Of a stretch of DNA of 64,000 bases, positions 35,868-46,361 are shown one piece after another. The DNA comes from Enchytraeus crypticus (Eukaryota; Annelida; Clitellata; Enchytraeida; Enchytraeidae), in assembly GCA_905160935.1 (NCBI GenBank), contig CAJHZI010000274.1, positions 155,001 through 219,000 of the forward strand. The letters are read 5' to 3'. The notes under the pieces were generated by a model. It worked only from the letters and a program-made list of their open reading frames with translations. It had not been told where the DNA came from and did not search any database. A program made the position numbers and the translations under genes. Position 1 is the stretch's first letter. Each line of letters starts with the position of its first letter.

Positions 35868-35909
35868 GTATCATATCGCCACTGGCTTTAGCCAGTGGCG
35901 ATATGATAC
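35868..35909. repeat. Perfect 20-bp hairpin with 2-nt loop
   Basis: GTATCATATCGCCACTGGCT (35868-35887) is followed by TT and then by its exact reverse complement (35890-35909). The preceding 17 bases (35853-35869, CTAATGTTAACGTCAGT) are identical to 4600-4616. It lies about 660 bp after the Tantalus-like gene's stop, too far and without a poly-U to be called a terminator, and the context is eukaryotic. Confidence 0.9.
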
Positions 35910-36013
35910 GATGTTAGTGGTGTGGACCAGTGGTATGGATAAATGCTATATGGTTAAATTGGAGAGGGGGGGGGGGCACCGGGAAACTGCGTTCCCCTAG
36001 CTCTCATTTCTCT

Positions 36014-36076
36014 GAGGTGTGTTCCTCTGCTAGGGGCCCATACTAGATACTAGGAGACCTGTAAATACATTACAGG
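36014..36076. repeat. Direct repeat, left copy (partner 37801-37862)
   Basis: TGAGGTGTGTTCC, then CTGCTAGGGGCCCATA, GATACTAGGAGACCTGTAAA and TACATTACAG. The partner 1.8 kb away differs at a few positions. G homopolymers flank this copy (35966-35976 and 36077-36088). LINE fragments separate the two. Confidence 0.8.
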
Positions 36077-36129
36077 GGGGGGGGGGGCACGAAAAATTCA
36101 GACCGTACCCTAGCTCTCAATTCGATAAA

Positions 36130-36375
36130 CGGGTATGCATTGATACGTGCTGGTAATGTAAACCTAAGCGTACTGACTGTACTCCTGTAGGAAACTAATG
36201 TCTGATGCATTGATAGGTGTTAGTAATGTCAACCTACGTGTACCCCTATAGACAACTGATGTCTGGTGCATTGATAGGTGTTAATTATGCAAACCTACGT
36301 GTACCCCTATATATAACTAATGTCTAGTGCATTGATAGATACTAATACTGTAGATGCTAATAATGTAAATCTAGG
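36130..36375. repeat. Tandem repeat, ~65-bp unit, about 4 copies
   Basis: The units share GCATTGATAGGTG, TAATGTAAACCTA, GTGTACCCCTATA and AACTAATGTCTG. Starts are near 36136, 36207, 36269 and 36329. There is no open frame. Confidence 0.85.
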
Positions 36376-36544
36376 CGTACACCGTCGTGATCTTTGTAGT
36401 ATTTGTTGGACGATGATCGTCGAGTTATATTAGTTTGTACAGAAGGTCCATGTGTACTTGCTAAATTAATGCAATACTTTTATGAAGTTTTGTGATATTC
36501 TGTTGAACGCTCAAAAATGCCAATATTTAATAGAATGCAATTAG

Positions 36545-37400
36545 TTTAATCTTACTGACTATGCTCTCTTAGTGCACTGCCTACTGGCAGGTTCATGGTA
36601 CATAACGCCTGCTTCTCTGTCTTCCGCCTTCCTCTTCATTTCCACATATGAGTGGGTCTTTAAATCGTCTAACATACCTAATCTCGGCCTGCCCCTGCCT
36701 CTTTTTCCTTCCATTCTACCTTCTATGACTCTTTTAATAGACCTTCCCCCCTTAGAATGTGTCCTATCCATCTCTTCTTCCTATTTCTTAATACATTTTC
36801 AACTGTCTATCTGTACCAACTCTCTCCAGGACTTCCTCATTTGTAACCTTTTGAGTCCAGCTAATCCTCTCCATTCTTCTCCAAATCCACATTTCCAAAG
36901 CCTCCAGTTTCCTAATATCTTACTTCCTTAAGGTCCATGTTTCACATCCATACAATAGGGTGATCCAAACCAAAGTTTTCACTATCTTTATCTTTGTGTC
37001 TTTCTTTAGACTTTTTGTTAATAGTTCTCTTCTACTACCAAAGGACGCTTTTGCTTGTGCAATCCTACTGCATATTTCTGTCTCACATTTCCCATCATCG
37101 GTTATAGTATGACCCAAATATTTGAAACTCCTTACGTGTTCCAATTTCGTACCATTTATTGTGATATTAACTTCACCTTTATTATTGGACACTCTCATAA
37201 CCTTGGTCTCTTTTATATTTATCTTCATGCCATATCTTAGGGCCGTATCATTCAGCCTATCCATTATCTTCTGCAATCCAATCTCGCTGCCTGCTACCAT
37301 TCCTTGGTCAATGCAAATCGTACATCTTGTAACAAATTCCCTCCTACTTTTATTCCTTCTTCCAAGTCTTCCATGGCTTCCTGATTATGCACGGGTTGAT
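36545..37400 (-). mobile_element. LINE reverse-transcriptase 3' fragment (family of 57650-59930)
   Basis: The minus strand reads [73 protein letters not shown] and then [17 protein letters not shown]. This is nearly the same protein as the long copy at 57650-58760. It ends at the family 3' sequence (GTAGGCAGTGCACTAAGAGA, minus). Frame breaks are present and the 5' end is lost within the RT domain. Confidence 0.9.
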
Positions 37401-37424
37401 AATGATTGATTTTAAAGATAGTTA

Positions 37425-37618
37425 TTGTTCTCTCTTTTAGTGCATTGCCTATTGCCATATCTATGACATATAACTCCTCCGCATATTTCTATTCTCTGCT
37501 TTCTCTTCATATCAACATACGAATTAGTTATAAAATCACCCAGCATCTGAAGTCTCGGTCATCCTCTAACCTTTTTCCCTTCTATTTTTTCTTCAATTAC
37601 TTCCTTTTGTTATAGGCA
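37425..37618 (-). mobile_element. Second, more diverged LINE 3' fragment
   Basis: It begins at the family 3' end (CTCTCTTTTAGTGCATTGCC) and the plus strand tracks that of 36559-36730 with many changes (CTTCATATCAACATACG, CATCTGAAGTCTCGGTCATC). It is placed head-to-tail with the preceding fragment. Confidence 0.65.
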
Positions 37619-37800
37619 GTCAAATGCACACTGTTTGCCAACTGAAAAAGTATACATGTCGGATTGTATTTTGTCGGCAGTCAACTGCACAAACGTTTTG
37701 TTATAGGCTGTCAAATGTTGTCTAAGTTATTTTAAAGTGCTATTCTTAATTAATATTTTGTCCATAATTTTCTAGACAACCAGAGGTTAAAATGGGTTTT

Positions 37801-37862
37801 CTGAGGTGCGTTCCTGCTAGGGGCCCATATTAGATACTAGGAGACCTGTAAATACATTACAG
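37801..37862. repeat. Direct repeat, right copy (partner 36014-36076)
   Basis: TGAGGTGCGTTCCTGCTAGG, GGCCCATATTAGATACTAGG and AGACCTGTAAATACATTACA, about 93% identical to the left copy by eye, with a 2-3-base deletion. Sequence beyond it (GACCGTTCCCATAGCTTTCA) also resembles that after the left copy (GACCGTACCCTAGCTCTCA). Confidence 0.8.
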
Positions 37863-38739
37863 AGGGCTCTAAAAGTTATGACCGTTCCCATAGCTTTCAA
37901 TTCCCACTATGACACAACAGTGTATACATCTTTGGCTTTGTTAAATTTAATTATAATTACACATTCTAAGTTCTATTGCATAGTATACTGATAATTCAGT
38001 TTCATACCGACAGCTTTAAGGGACATTTGTGTCATGAAATGCTTAATTATGTAGTATTAATTACACAAAACACCATTATTTCTCTGCGTTTATCACATAT
38101 TGTAATTTGTCATGATTATTATAGAAGTCTAGTATTTGTTTTGTCGATTTTCGTAAGAGAACCATAAAGTTTCATATAAATCAATGTTTAGTACTAGTAG
38201 TAGAACAAGATATTAGGCTAAAAGGCAAAGCATTAACGATCTACATCTGCTGCTAAACATGTATTATCTGCATAGTACTATAAATGTATGGGATTTAACG
38301 AAGTGATATGATTAAAAAAGAAACTTTTAGAAAACCTCCCAGCAAATCCTTAAAGCAAGTCTTCTGCTTTGAGAATGCTAAGACAACCTGAAATGAATCT
38401 CCACCAATTGTTTGATATGCGCAAGATTCTTCAGAAATAAATTATATTCAGAGTAAAATATACTTAGAAATTTCTACAGCAATACTTTGAAATCTGTCAC
38501 TGAGTTACATTAGCAAAATTTAAATTTAGTTTTAATTATCAGTCATAATTACAAAAACATTGCACTTGATGCATGACACTAACAATTTTGTTCGACCACA
38601 TACACAAATTCAGAATGTTACGATATCCCTGGAATGCAATCTCAATCCAGAACTTTTTTCGTACTAGATAACTGTACTTATGCAATTTGAATACAAGAAT
38701 ACATGATTGTTATACTACAAGCAAAATATAAAAAAGTTG

Positions 38740-38745
38740 TTTATT
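38740..38745 (-). promoter_or_regulatory. Candidate polyadenylation signal for MGST3
   Basis: TTTATT on the plus strand reads AATAAA on the minus strand, 244 bases beyond the MGST3 stop codon. Confidence 0.4.
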
Positions 38746-38988
38746 ATCTACATTAGTACTACAAAATTCTGTAAGTCAAGAGTATAAAGTGATATAAACT
38801 AAAAATAAAAAGCCTCACAAACTCTTTGATTGACACAATAATCTTCAACAATTGATCAAACTCTTCAGTTTCTACTGCTCCCACGAGGAACAACTAATCA
38901 CAGAAATGAAGTGAAAAGTAGCTTATGCTATATTACGACAGAAAATCTTGCCGAGGACTGAGGGGGAAGGGGTGAAGTGAGTAAAGAT

Positions 38989-41981
38989 CTACTTGTGAGG
39001 GTTGAGGAATGAAGGCAGGCTCCAATCAAGCTGATGAGCTGCAAAACACATGGTAGTGCCAAACAGCACTGCCAGACCAGCGATACCAAATGATCCCCAT
39101 TTTCTATTGGCTGGATCTGCGTAAGACATATAAGCCAGTAAATTAGAGTAACGTCAGAATAGACATTGAAATGTTTTCAACAAAATATGATCTAGGAAGG
39201 AGAATGGTCACATAACATTGACACTTGCAATGATTGTAGCCAGTCTACTAGAACGACAATAATAGTAGATAAATGAAATCCGAATGGGAATGCAGAGGTA
39301 TGACCAAAGATTACAAAGATGTTTTTGATTCAGCAATGAAAAGCATTTAAATTTAACTAAATTAAATTAAATAAAGCAAACTTTGTCACTATCTCGCTAT
39401 CGATTGTTGCTCACATTGATGACCATACTGCGATTGTTTATACTAAAGCAAGTTGAATGTTATCTCCTCATTCAAGGATGATGTCACAGATTTTAATTTG
39501 TAGAGCATGCCTTACACAGTGGTATTCATTAACTCCACTCATTATTGCACTTCATTCAATCCTAGAGTGCTAAATAAATCTTTAGTTACTCAATATACCT
39601 GTGACAAATGAACTTAATCTTATTGAATCTCATTTTTCTATTTCATTTTTGGTAGCAGTGGCAGTTAAGCCAGGACATGCCAAATCTATCATGTTCTACC
39701 AAGTGGCAGGTTCAAGGTATATATTCTGACTCTTACTACTTTCATGCTTCATATAGAGCACACTAGGGATCAACTAGATAAGTCTCATCCTCACTTTAAT
39801 GTAGTCAGAAGCTTGGGAAAATATGGCAGTTTGATTTACCTTCCTCAGTTCTTGCTTAGTTGCATTATAAGACGCACAAAGTTTATAGTTTATTTATTCT
39901 TAAAACAACAAATTTCTAATATCATCGTTATATTAATAAACGGAAGGGGCTTTACTACACACATGGCCAACAAAGTGCCTAGAATGATTAACCAATTAAA
40001 TTAGTTGACTATAAGCTATTCAGAGGATGCTAAATGTTAATGTGAAGACATTTTTTGGTATCAAAACATAGAGGAAAGTAGCACGTTGATAGTTACGTCA
40101 ATTCGAAATTTAGATAATTGCAACTGCTCAGCGAGAAAAATTATAAACAAACAAACCTCCGGTGTGATAGCCTTTAGCAAAGGCAATTCTTCCAGCAAGA
40201 AACAATATTCCAGCTCCAGCAGCTATTTTCTATAAAACAACAATGCAAAAGTTTTCAGAAATTTGTACAGTGAAAAATTTTCTAAATAAATAATTTAAAT
40301 TAAACAAAGTAAGTTTAAGATTTAATTAGTACAAAATTAAAACTGATACAAATAGCAAATTACAGATATGAAGTTTCCCCCTTAGAATGTGTCCTATCCA
40401 ACTCTACTTCCTATTTCTTGATAAATGTATCAAGAAATAGGAAGAAGAGTTGGATAGGACACATTCTAAGGGGGGAAAGTATACTAAAAGAGGTTATGGA
40501 AGGTAGAATGGAAGGAAATAGAGGCAGAGACAGGCCTAGAATTAGGTATGTTAGATGATTTAAAGATCCACTCATATGTGGATATGAAGAGAAAAGCAGA
40601 AGACAGAGAAGCGTGAAGGCATTATATGCTATGTCAGTAGGCAGTGCATTAAGAGAGAGATCTGAAGCTAACAAATATATTCAGTCAAGGAAGAATGCAT
40701 ACGTGTATAGAGAAGTCTGGAGCCATAACACTTCAGGCCACATCTTGAGTGCAGTAGATCATTTAATATTAAAAACACTAGCGAATACTCTAGTAAATTT
40801 TACACTTACAAAAGTTCTACATTTGGCTGTAACCTAATAATTATGGAAGGCTATGCGACTGCATCATTTGCAATTCAAAATACTTCTAAAAAGGTATTAA
40901 CTATTAAGAGTATAATACTACATAAGTAACTAAATAATAGACTGCATTCTGAATTGATGTAAAGTATAATTATAAATTGTATAACATTTGATAGAATAAT
41001 TTAATTTAATTAGAAGCGGTTACAATAATACATACAACATGCTGCAGTCCACCAATAAGCAGCAGAGTCATAAATGTTGGATGAAGCTCAAGCCTGTTAA
41101 CACAACATGATATTCATATAATGACATAAACCATATTCTTTAATATCTGAGTTCCACCAGCCTCATTTAATGGAGAATTGACTAACAGAGATATTTCCTA
41201 GCAAAGGTGCAGCTCACACAGAATATAAATAATAACAATCAATGCGATAAACAACATCATCATCCTCTTCTTCCTTGAATTACAGTTTAACTATTGTTGG
41301 GATGCGAACAGACTTTCACCTTTCCCCTCTGTCCATTTTCAGCCACAAAAACACTGTAAAAACTTTTTCATTTGTTTAAGAAAATTTTGTAGCATTTTCT
41401 GGAGTCTAAGCTCTTGCTAATCAAATGCTTATTCTGATGTTGGTTTGGATCTTAGTGTTTTGTCGCCTTTTAAGACAAGTGCAGTTCACAGTTGATCTAT
41501 TCTTCAGAAACCCAGACACAATACATTAAACAATGTCATGTTTATATAATTTATATAACGTATACATAAATTTACTAACCGAATCATATTTTAAGTAACA
41601 ATATTAGTAATATAGTGCTAATAACGGAAAAAGTGTAATATTTAAAAAGTTTACTATTTAATAAAAGTTTAATTTCTAAGCTTTAAAACTTTTAAAGTTT
41701 TTACTTTTACTGTTTATACTGTGGCCTTAAAGTTTGACCGGATTATTACGAACAACGTACGTGTTCTGATGGGCCCTCTGGATGCAGTTGAATTTATACC
41801 CATCCGAGTCTTTCTGATTATCTGGTGAGTACATCAGAGGATAGGGAACGTTATACTGCTTGCGAGCCTTGACCACTCTGTAGCCCAACCAGTGATTGAT
41901 GATAATGCTGTCAACAGCGATGAAGATTATATAGCCATAGCCCTCGGGCAAAAGCTCCTGCAGTCTGGATTGAATTGCCAT
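38989..41981 (-). CDS. MGST3: Microsomal glutathione S-transferase 3 (MAPEG family), 159 aa
   Basis: Exons (minus): 41761-41981, 41036-41093, 40157-40229 and 38989-39116. They total 480 nt with matching phases, giving 159 aa (human protein 152). Exon 1 carries a first membrane helix (YGYIIFIAVDSIIINHWLGY), VVKARKQYNVPYPLMYS and the family signature FNCIQRAHQNT, which completes in exon 2. Exon 2 (TLELHPTFMTLLLIGGLQHV) and exon 3 (KIAAGAGILFLAGRIAFAKG, ending YHTG) match the human helices, and exon 4 (KWGSFGIAGLAVLFGTTMCF) is the last helix. MAPEG proteins are trimeric membrane enzymes of the ER or outer mitochondrial membrane that use glutathione to conjugate or reduce lipid peroxides and leukotriene precursors. 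The N-terminus is ~7 residues longer than in the human protein. It faces away from FBXO8 (ATG to ATG 4.4 kb). An inverted LINE fragment lies in intron 2. Confidence 0.95.
39694..39790. repeat. Dispersed repeat, second copy (see 26318-26450)
   Basis: CCAAGTGGCAGGTTCAAGGT, ATATTCTGACTCTTACTAC and GGGATCAACTAGATAAG follow the same order as at 26350-26440. It lies in intron 3 of MGST3. Confidence 0.5.
40374..40680 (+). mobile_element. LINE 3' fragment with an inverted 50-bp duplication at its 5' end
   Basis: From 40428 the plus strand carries the family's C-terminal region ([10 protein letters not shown]-like, AGGTTATGGAAGGTAGAATG, GATTTAAAGATCCACTCATA, TGTGGATATGAAGAGAAAAG) to the end GTAGGCAGTGCATTAAGAGA. 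The first ~50 bp (40428-40478) are repeated in reverse at 40374-40423 with a 4-nt loop AATG, so the locus can fold into a near-perfect hairpin. It is in intron 2 of MGST3, antisense to the gene. Confidence 0.9.
41258..41345. repeat. Dispersed repeat (see 12242-12345)
   Basis: CATCATCATCCTCTTCTTCC, TTGAATTACAGTTTAACTA, GTTGGGATGCGAACAGACTT and TCACC.TT repeat the order of the copy at 12242. It lies upstream of MGST3 exon 2, within intron 1. Confidence 0.55.
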
Positions 41982-43354
41982 CTTATTTCAATTTCTTGCA
42001 ACACTCTTACACCTGCATAAACAAATCAGTAACTTCAAAGCTTTATTCACACATACTTGATACACAAACATGGACATGCATATGTAACAGTTAAACTGTA
42101 TAACCAATATTATATCATCAGTGATTATAACATCTAGCTTTTCAGAAACGATTTTACAGAGTACAGACGATAAACGAGCAAATTAGTAACTAATATTATC
42201 AGCTATGTCTATAATCAAAGTTTCTAAGTTTTCTAAATGAAATACTTTAAGATACAGAAACTGTCATACTATTACATGTAGCTACACTTTTAATGCATAC
42301 TTATGATAAAGTTAGATTCTGTTTCTAAATTAAATTAATCATCTAGGCACTTTAAATAATTATTCATTAGTATGACTCCAAATAATCAATAATCAAACAT
42401 GAAGGCATTAAGATACTTTTAATATTTTATAGCTTCTGCTTTAAAATGTTACCTCCTTGTACAATTTTCATGCTAATTTATATTATACTTAGTAGCTATA
42501 GGTCCATTACCCTAATTACCCTATGTGTGACCAACAGAATTTTTTAATCAGCCTCAACACGTAGGTGATAATAGTGGCAGAGCGATGAGTGGGGGGGCAT
42601 GTATCCCCCAAGATGTCATGTAAATTTTTTATCAAGCCCTAAATATAAGTGCACACATTGTATAGAGTGCAAGCCTTCCACAAAATGCTCCCAATGCTCT
42701 ACCAGTTGGCACATTAAAATGACAAATTTGGAGAGCTTGATGTAAAAAAATGTACATTAAAAAGTGAATTATTTTAAAAATTGTAAAATAAGCATTTGTC
42801 TTAAGGAACAAGATGGGCAAGAAACATAAAAATAGCTTATGAAAATAATTTAGAAAATAACTTTTCACAGCATATTACACACTCATCCCCCCAATATATA
42901 TCTTTTTGCAAACTGAACATTTCATCATCTCAGCATCATTATATTTATATTACATAATCTCAGCAAAATATTGTAGAATATTTTATTAGAATAACTTATT
43001 GACCTTGCCAATAATAATAATATTATATAGATTAAAAATCTTGTAATGTAGGTAGCGTTTGAAAATAGTCAATATAGTAATTCTTCTACAATGAATACTT
43101 GAAGCCACTATCTACAAGTGAGAGCATTACTTAGCTGTTGTGCTGTTCAGCGTCGTATTTTGAAGGTCATGAAGCAATTGCATAACAAAAAAGAAAATTT
43201 CTGTAGCAAGCTACTTACTTAAATGTACAGTCTTGAGACAGGACAAGATAACATAAACAGTATCATATCAAAGTCTTATTGTGTTATTATTTCCGAAATA
43301 TATCTACATATTATAACTATATTTCAAACTTGCACAGTTTCGAGGACATTTCAC
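41982..43354. other. Intergenic, nothing recognised
   Basis: This is the left part of the MGST3-FBXO8 divergent spacer. It presumably contains the MGST3 promoter and 5' UTR: an acceptor-like TTGCAACACTCTTACACCTG context on the plus strand means a 5' UTR intron is possible. I see no repeat family or gene. Confidence 0.3.
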
Positions 43355-44001
43355 AAAAGTCCAGCATATAAGTCAATAATATCAAATTTCTGAGCTGCGT
43401 GCAATAAACCTTGAATACTCCAAACGAACAACAGGACAAGTCTAATGGCAAATATTACACTTGCAATTAATAAGTAAAAGTAATTAATTAATTAGTAATA
43501 GCGAGTTTTCCACACCTGTAGAGAAGTAGGATAATGGTTTCACTCGATCTAGATCACAGGTCAACCACATAACAACTGTTTAATTGTGTAATTACACAAC
43601 GACCTGTTCCGAAAAATTTAAATTGGTAATTTTGTAGTAAATATTTTTCTCTAATTTTTCAACCATACATAAGTATGTCCTACGGTTATCATTCCGGTTT
43701 GGGGCAGAATATTGGCTAGGGATAGGGTTAGGAGAACTTCGAAGCTTTATAAAGATTTAATGTTAGATCAAATCAGGTCATTGTTTAATGGCTAGTTTTG
43801 TAAACACTTGAAGATTTAATATACTACCCATCCTTTTAATTGATTTTACTCCGCTATTACTAATTAATTAATTACTTTTTACTTATTAATTGCAAGTGTA
43901 ATATTTTCCATTAGATTTGTCCTGTTGTTAGTTTGGAGTACTCAAGGTTTATTGCACGCAGCTCAGAAATTTGATATTATTGACTTATATGCTGGACTTT
44001 T
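43355..44001. mobile_element. Fold-back element with ~150-bp terminal inverted repeats
   Basis: The left arm 43355-43505 (AAAAGTCCAGCATATAAGTC, AAATTTCTGAGCTGCGTGCA, AACAGGACAAGTCTAATGGC, TTACACTTGCAATTAATAAG, TAGTAATAGCGAG) is the reverse complement, with scattered changes, of the right arm 43849-44001. The ~343-bp centre holds no open frame. There is no obvious target duplication at the arm ends, so the superfamily is undetermined. It resembles a MITE or a decayed fold-back DNA transposon. Confidence 0.85.
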
Positions 44002-44389
44002 AATTTATTATTTTGGAATAAACTGGAATGGTCGCATTTATTCATTTTTAAAAGCAAATATTTTAGTAAATGTATTACAAAGATCTAAGATTAGCACTAA
44101 TCACACTATCTCATGCATTTAAACATGAGTTCTTTCCTATCGAAACGTGTCACAAAACTCACAACGGTATCGCATTCAATCGATCGTGGTTTACAACTTT
44201 CATCTCAACTCGTATAAAGAATGGCTAAGAGATATTCTGCATTAGATGACAAAAGTGTCAACACGTACGATCTCAAAGTATAATTATTATTGAATCTCTC
44301 TGATCGATTTTATCTTTTAAATAAGACTACTTTAATTATTCGTTCTATTTAAATTGATTAATACTTTTAAAAATTGATTATAACTACTG

Positions 44390-44512
44390 TCTGGATTTTG
44401 AAATTTGCACCGTTTTTGGATCTTCTCTTTGCTCGCCGGCTTTATTAAGTCTCAATAGTGCTCGATGTTGTCATTGATGACTCTAGCACTCTAATTGTTG
44501 TTACGTATGTTT
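44390..44512 (+). mobile_element. L2-type LINE 3' tail
   Basis: GTCTGGATTTTGAAATTTGC, ACCGTTTTTGGATCTTCTC, TTTGCTCGCCGGCTTTATTA, GATGTTGTCATTGATGACTC and CACTCTAATTGTTGTTACG. It is solo, with no (ATT)n tract. Confidence 0.85.
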
Positions 44513-45327
44513 TGTAACAAAATATAATGGCTTCTGCGCCTCATTTTAAAATATTGCATTTGCAAAGTTCGGTGAATATCTTTGCCTCTTTGCCTCTTGG
44601 TTCCAAATTTCTCGATCGTGTTATTGTTGATAATGGCTAACTGATTATTGTACAAGTCAAGAGAATGCGTCAAAGTCATCCAAGAGTATCATCACAGGGC
44701 AAGTTTCAGTATTTTATTCATTGGCAGCACTGTTGGGTGTAACACGTCATCTTGCGGTATGTAAACATAAACAAATCATCAGCTGTGATGGTGAATATTA
44801 TAATTACATCACCGAAAATGATTCCTAGAGCCTAATTTAAATCTCAAATAGGATATCGGACCTTGGCAGCGTGTAATTATGCGCGCCTTTTAATAAACGA
44901 ACGAAAGCTATTGGTTTAATAAGCTGTCACGAGTAAACCAGTAGCCTTATGAATTCCGACCCTAAGTGAAATAATAATTACAAAGAAATTATTCGGAAGA
45001 ATCGGAAAATATTAGTGTAATGCCTATTTAGACGAATCGTAGGGATCTAGAGGTCGATTGAGGTGTTCTGCCATTGGCTTCTGCGAAGAGTTATTGTTTG
45101 AAAAGCCAAGCTTAGGTTAGTATTATCTGCAATATCGAGGTTCATTGACACTAACATTATAATATATAAATAACCTTTTTGTATTTGATCTAATTTTCAT
45201 TTATATTTATACATTTATATCATATCGCTAATAATAATCATAATGAGAATGTTAAGATAATTTTGTGGGGTGAGTAATGGTTTAGCCTTTATAGGATATC
45301 AGAACCATTATATGCATTTGTGTGTTG

Positions 45328-45397
<70 letters not shown>

Positions 45398-46361
45398 TAT
45401 GTATATTTATGGGATCTGCTAACTATATGACCTATCTTGCTGGATAGCAGGAAACGTCATTTCCAGGAAGCTGACGTCAAACTTGGCTTTGGTTTTCTAA
45501 ATTTTGGATGGAGTTTTAAAATGTGCTAAATCTAAATAAGAAATGTGTAGTAAAATAAATGTACCATTTTTATCTATAATGCATTTTACCTTTCACATTG
45601 CAAGATAGCTGTCTTTATTGGTTATTTTCTAAATTATTGTTCCTTCTACATGACATACCACAGTAGTATATACATGGGGTTTTGATTTTAACTTTGAGCA
45701 TTTTTTATCATAGTTTCCTTCTAGATTAAGGTATAATATCATCTAGGATGGTGTAGTTCGGCAGTTCAATTTTTTCTTGCTGTTGTGTTGTTAGCAGACT
45801 AACTCATCTGTTCTGAATTGATTTGATTGTCACACGTGTGTCCGGAACTAATACCTAATCAAAATAAATAATTAAGTATTAATAAATCTTACAAGCACAA
45901 CTTGAATATTTCAGCATTATTATTTGCTTATGTCTGTAGGATCTCAGTCACCTATGGAGCATCTTGGTTTTGTTTTTATAATTTAAAGAGCTGTCGGTCT
46001 TGAACAGAATACAGTTTAATAGCTGTAATCTAGATTGATATCCTTTTTTCTGATTTATTTTCAAAAGAACTGGGAAGCAGTTGCCCCATTCGATCTATGG
46101 GTGAAACAAATAATTTTTTGATAAACTTGCAGTTAAAAACTTGTCATTCATCAGATAATAATTTTGTCTAAATTCAAACCCAATTCAAACTTCTGTAACT
46201 GTATTATACTAATTTAATCAGTATGTGGCTATTTGCTCTTATTAGTATGCTCATTGTTGAATGTACATAACTATTGTACATTTATGTTGTGGTTTGAAAT
46301 AATAATTAATAAAATCAATGTCTGCAGGTTTAACCTCTGTCATCTGAGGGTGACATTGCGA
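44513..46361. other. Intergenic upstream of FBXO8; candidate 5' UTR splice sites
   Basis: It contains a (TA)n tract at about 45333-45400. GAAAAGCCAAGCTTAG|GTTAGT at 45100-45121 is a good donor context. TGTCTGCAG at 46321-46327 is a good acceptor 34 bp before the FBXO8 ATG. The two may be joined in a 5' UTR; this is inference only. Confidence 0.3.

Noticed and set aside
40613-40837. 74-codon plus frame
   Set aside because: Starts inside the LINE 3' end (VGSALRERSE) and runs into unique sequence. It is not a gene.
44108-44282. Short plus frames with tidy codons (MSSFLSKRVTK..., MAKRYSALDDKSVN...) and a possible donor after CTCAAA
   Set aside because: Separated by a stop, too short, and no partner exon or family found. 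It could be an unrecognised 5' exon but cannot be supported.
46233-46361. N-terminal extension of the FBXO8 first exon frame
   Set aside because: The frame is open upstream, but the family N-terminus begins MGQ at 46362, and a splice acceptor (TCTGCAG) lies at 46321-46327, so the upstream part is most likely intron.
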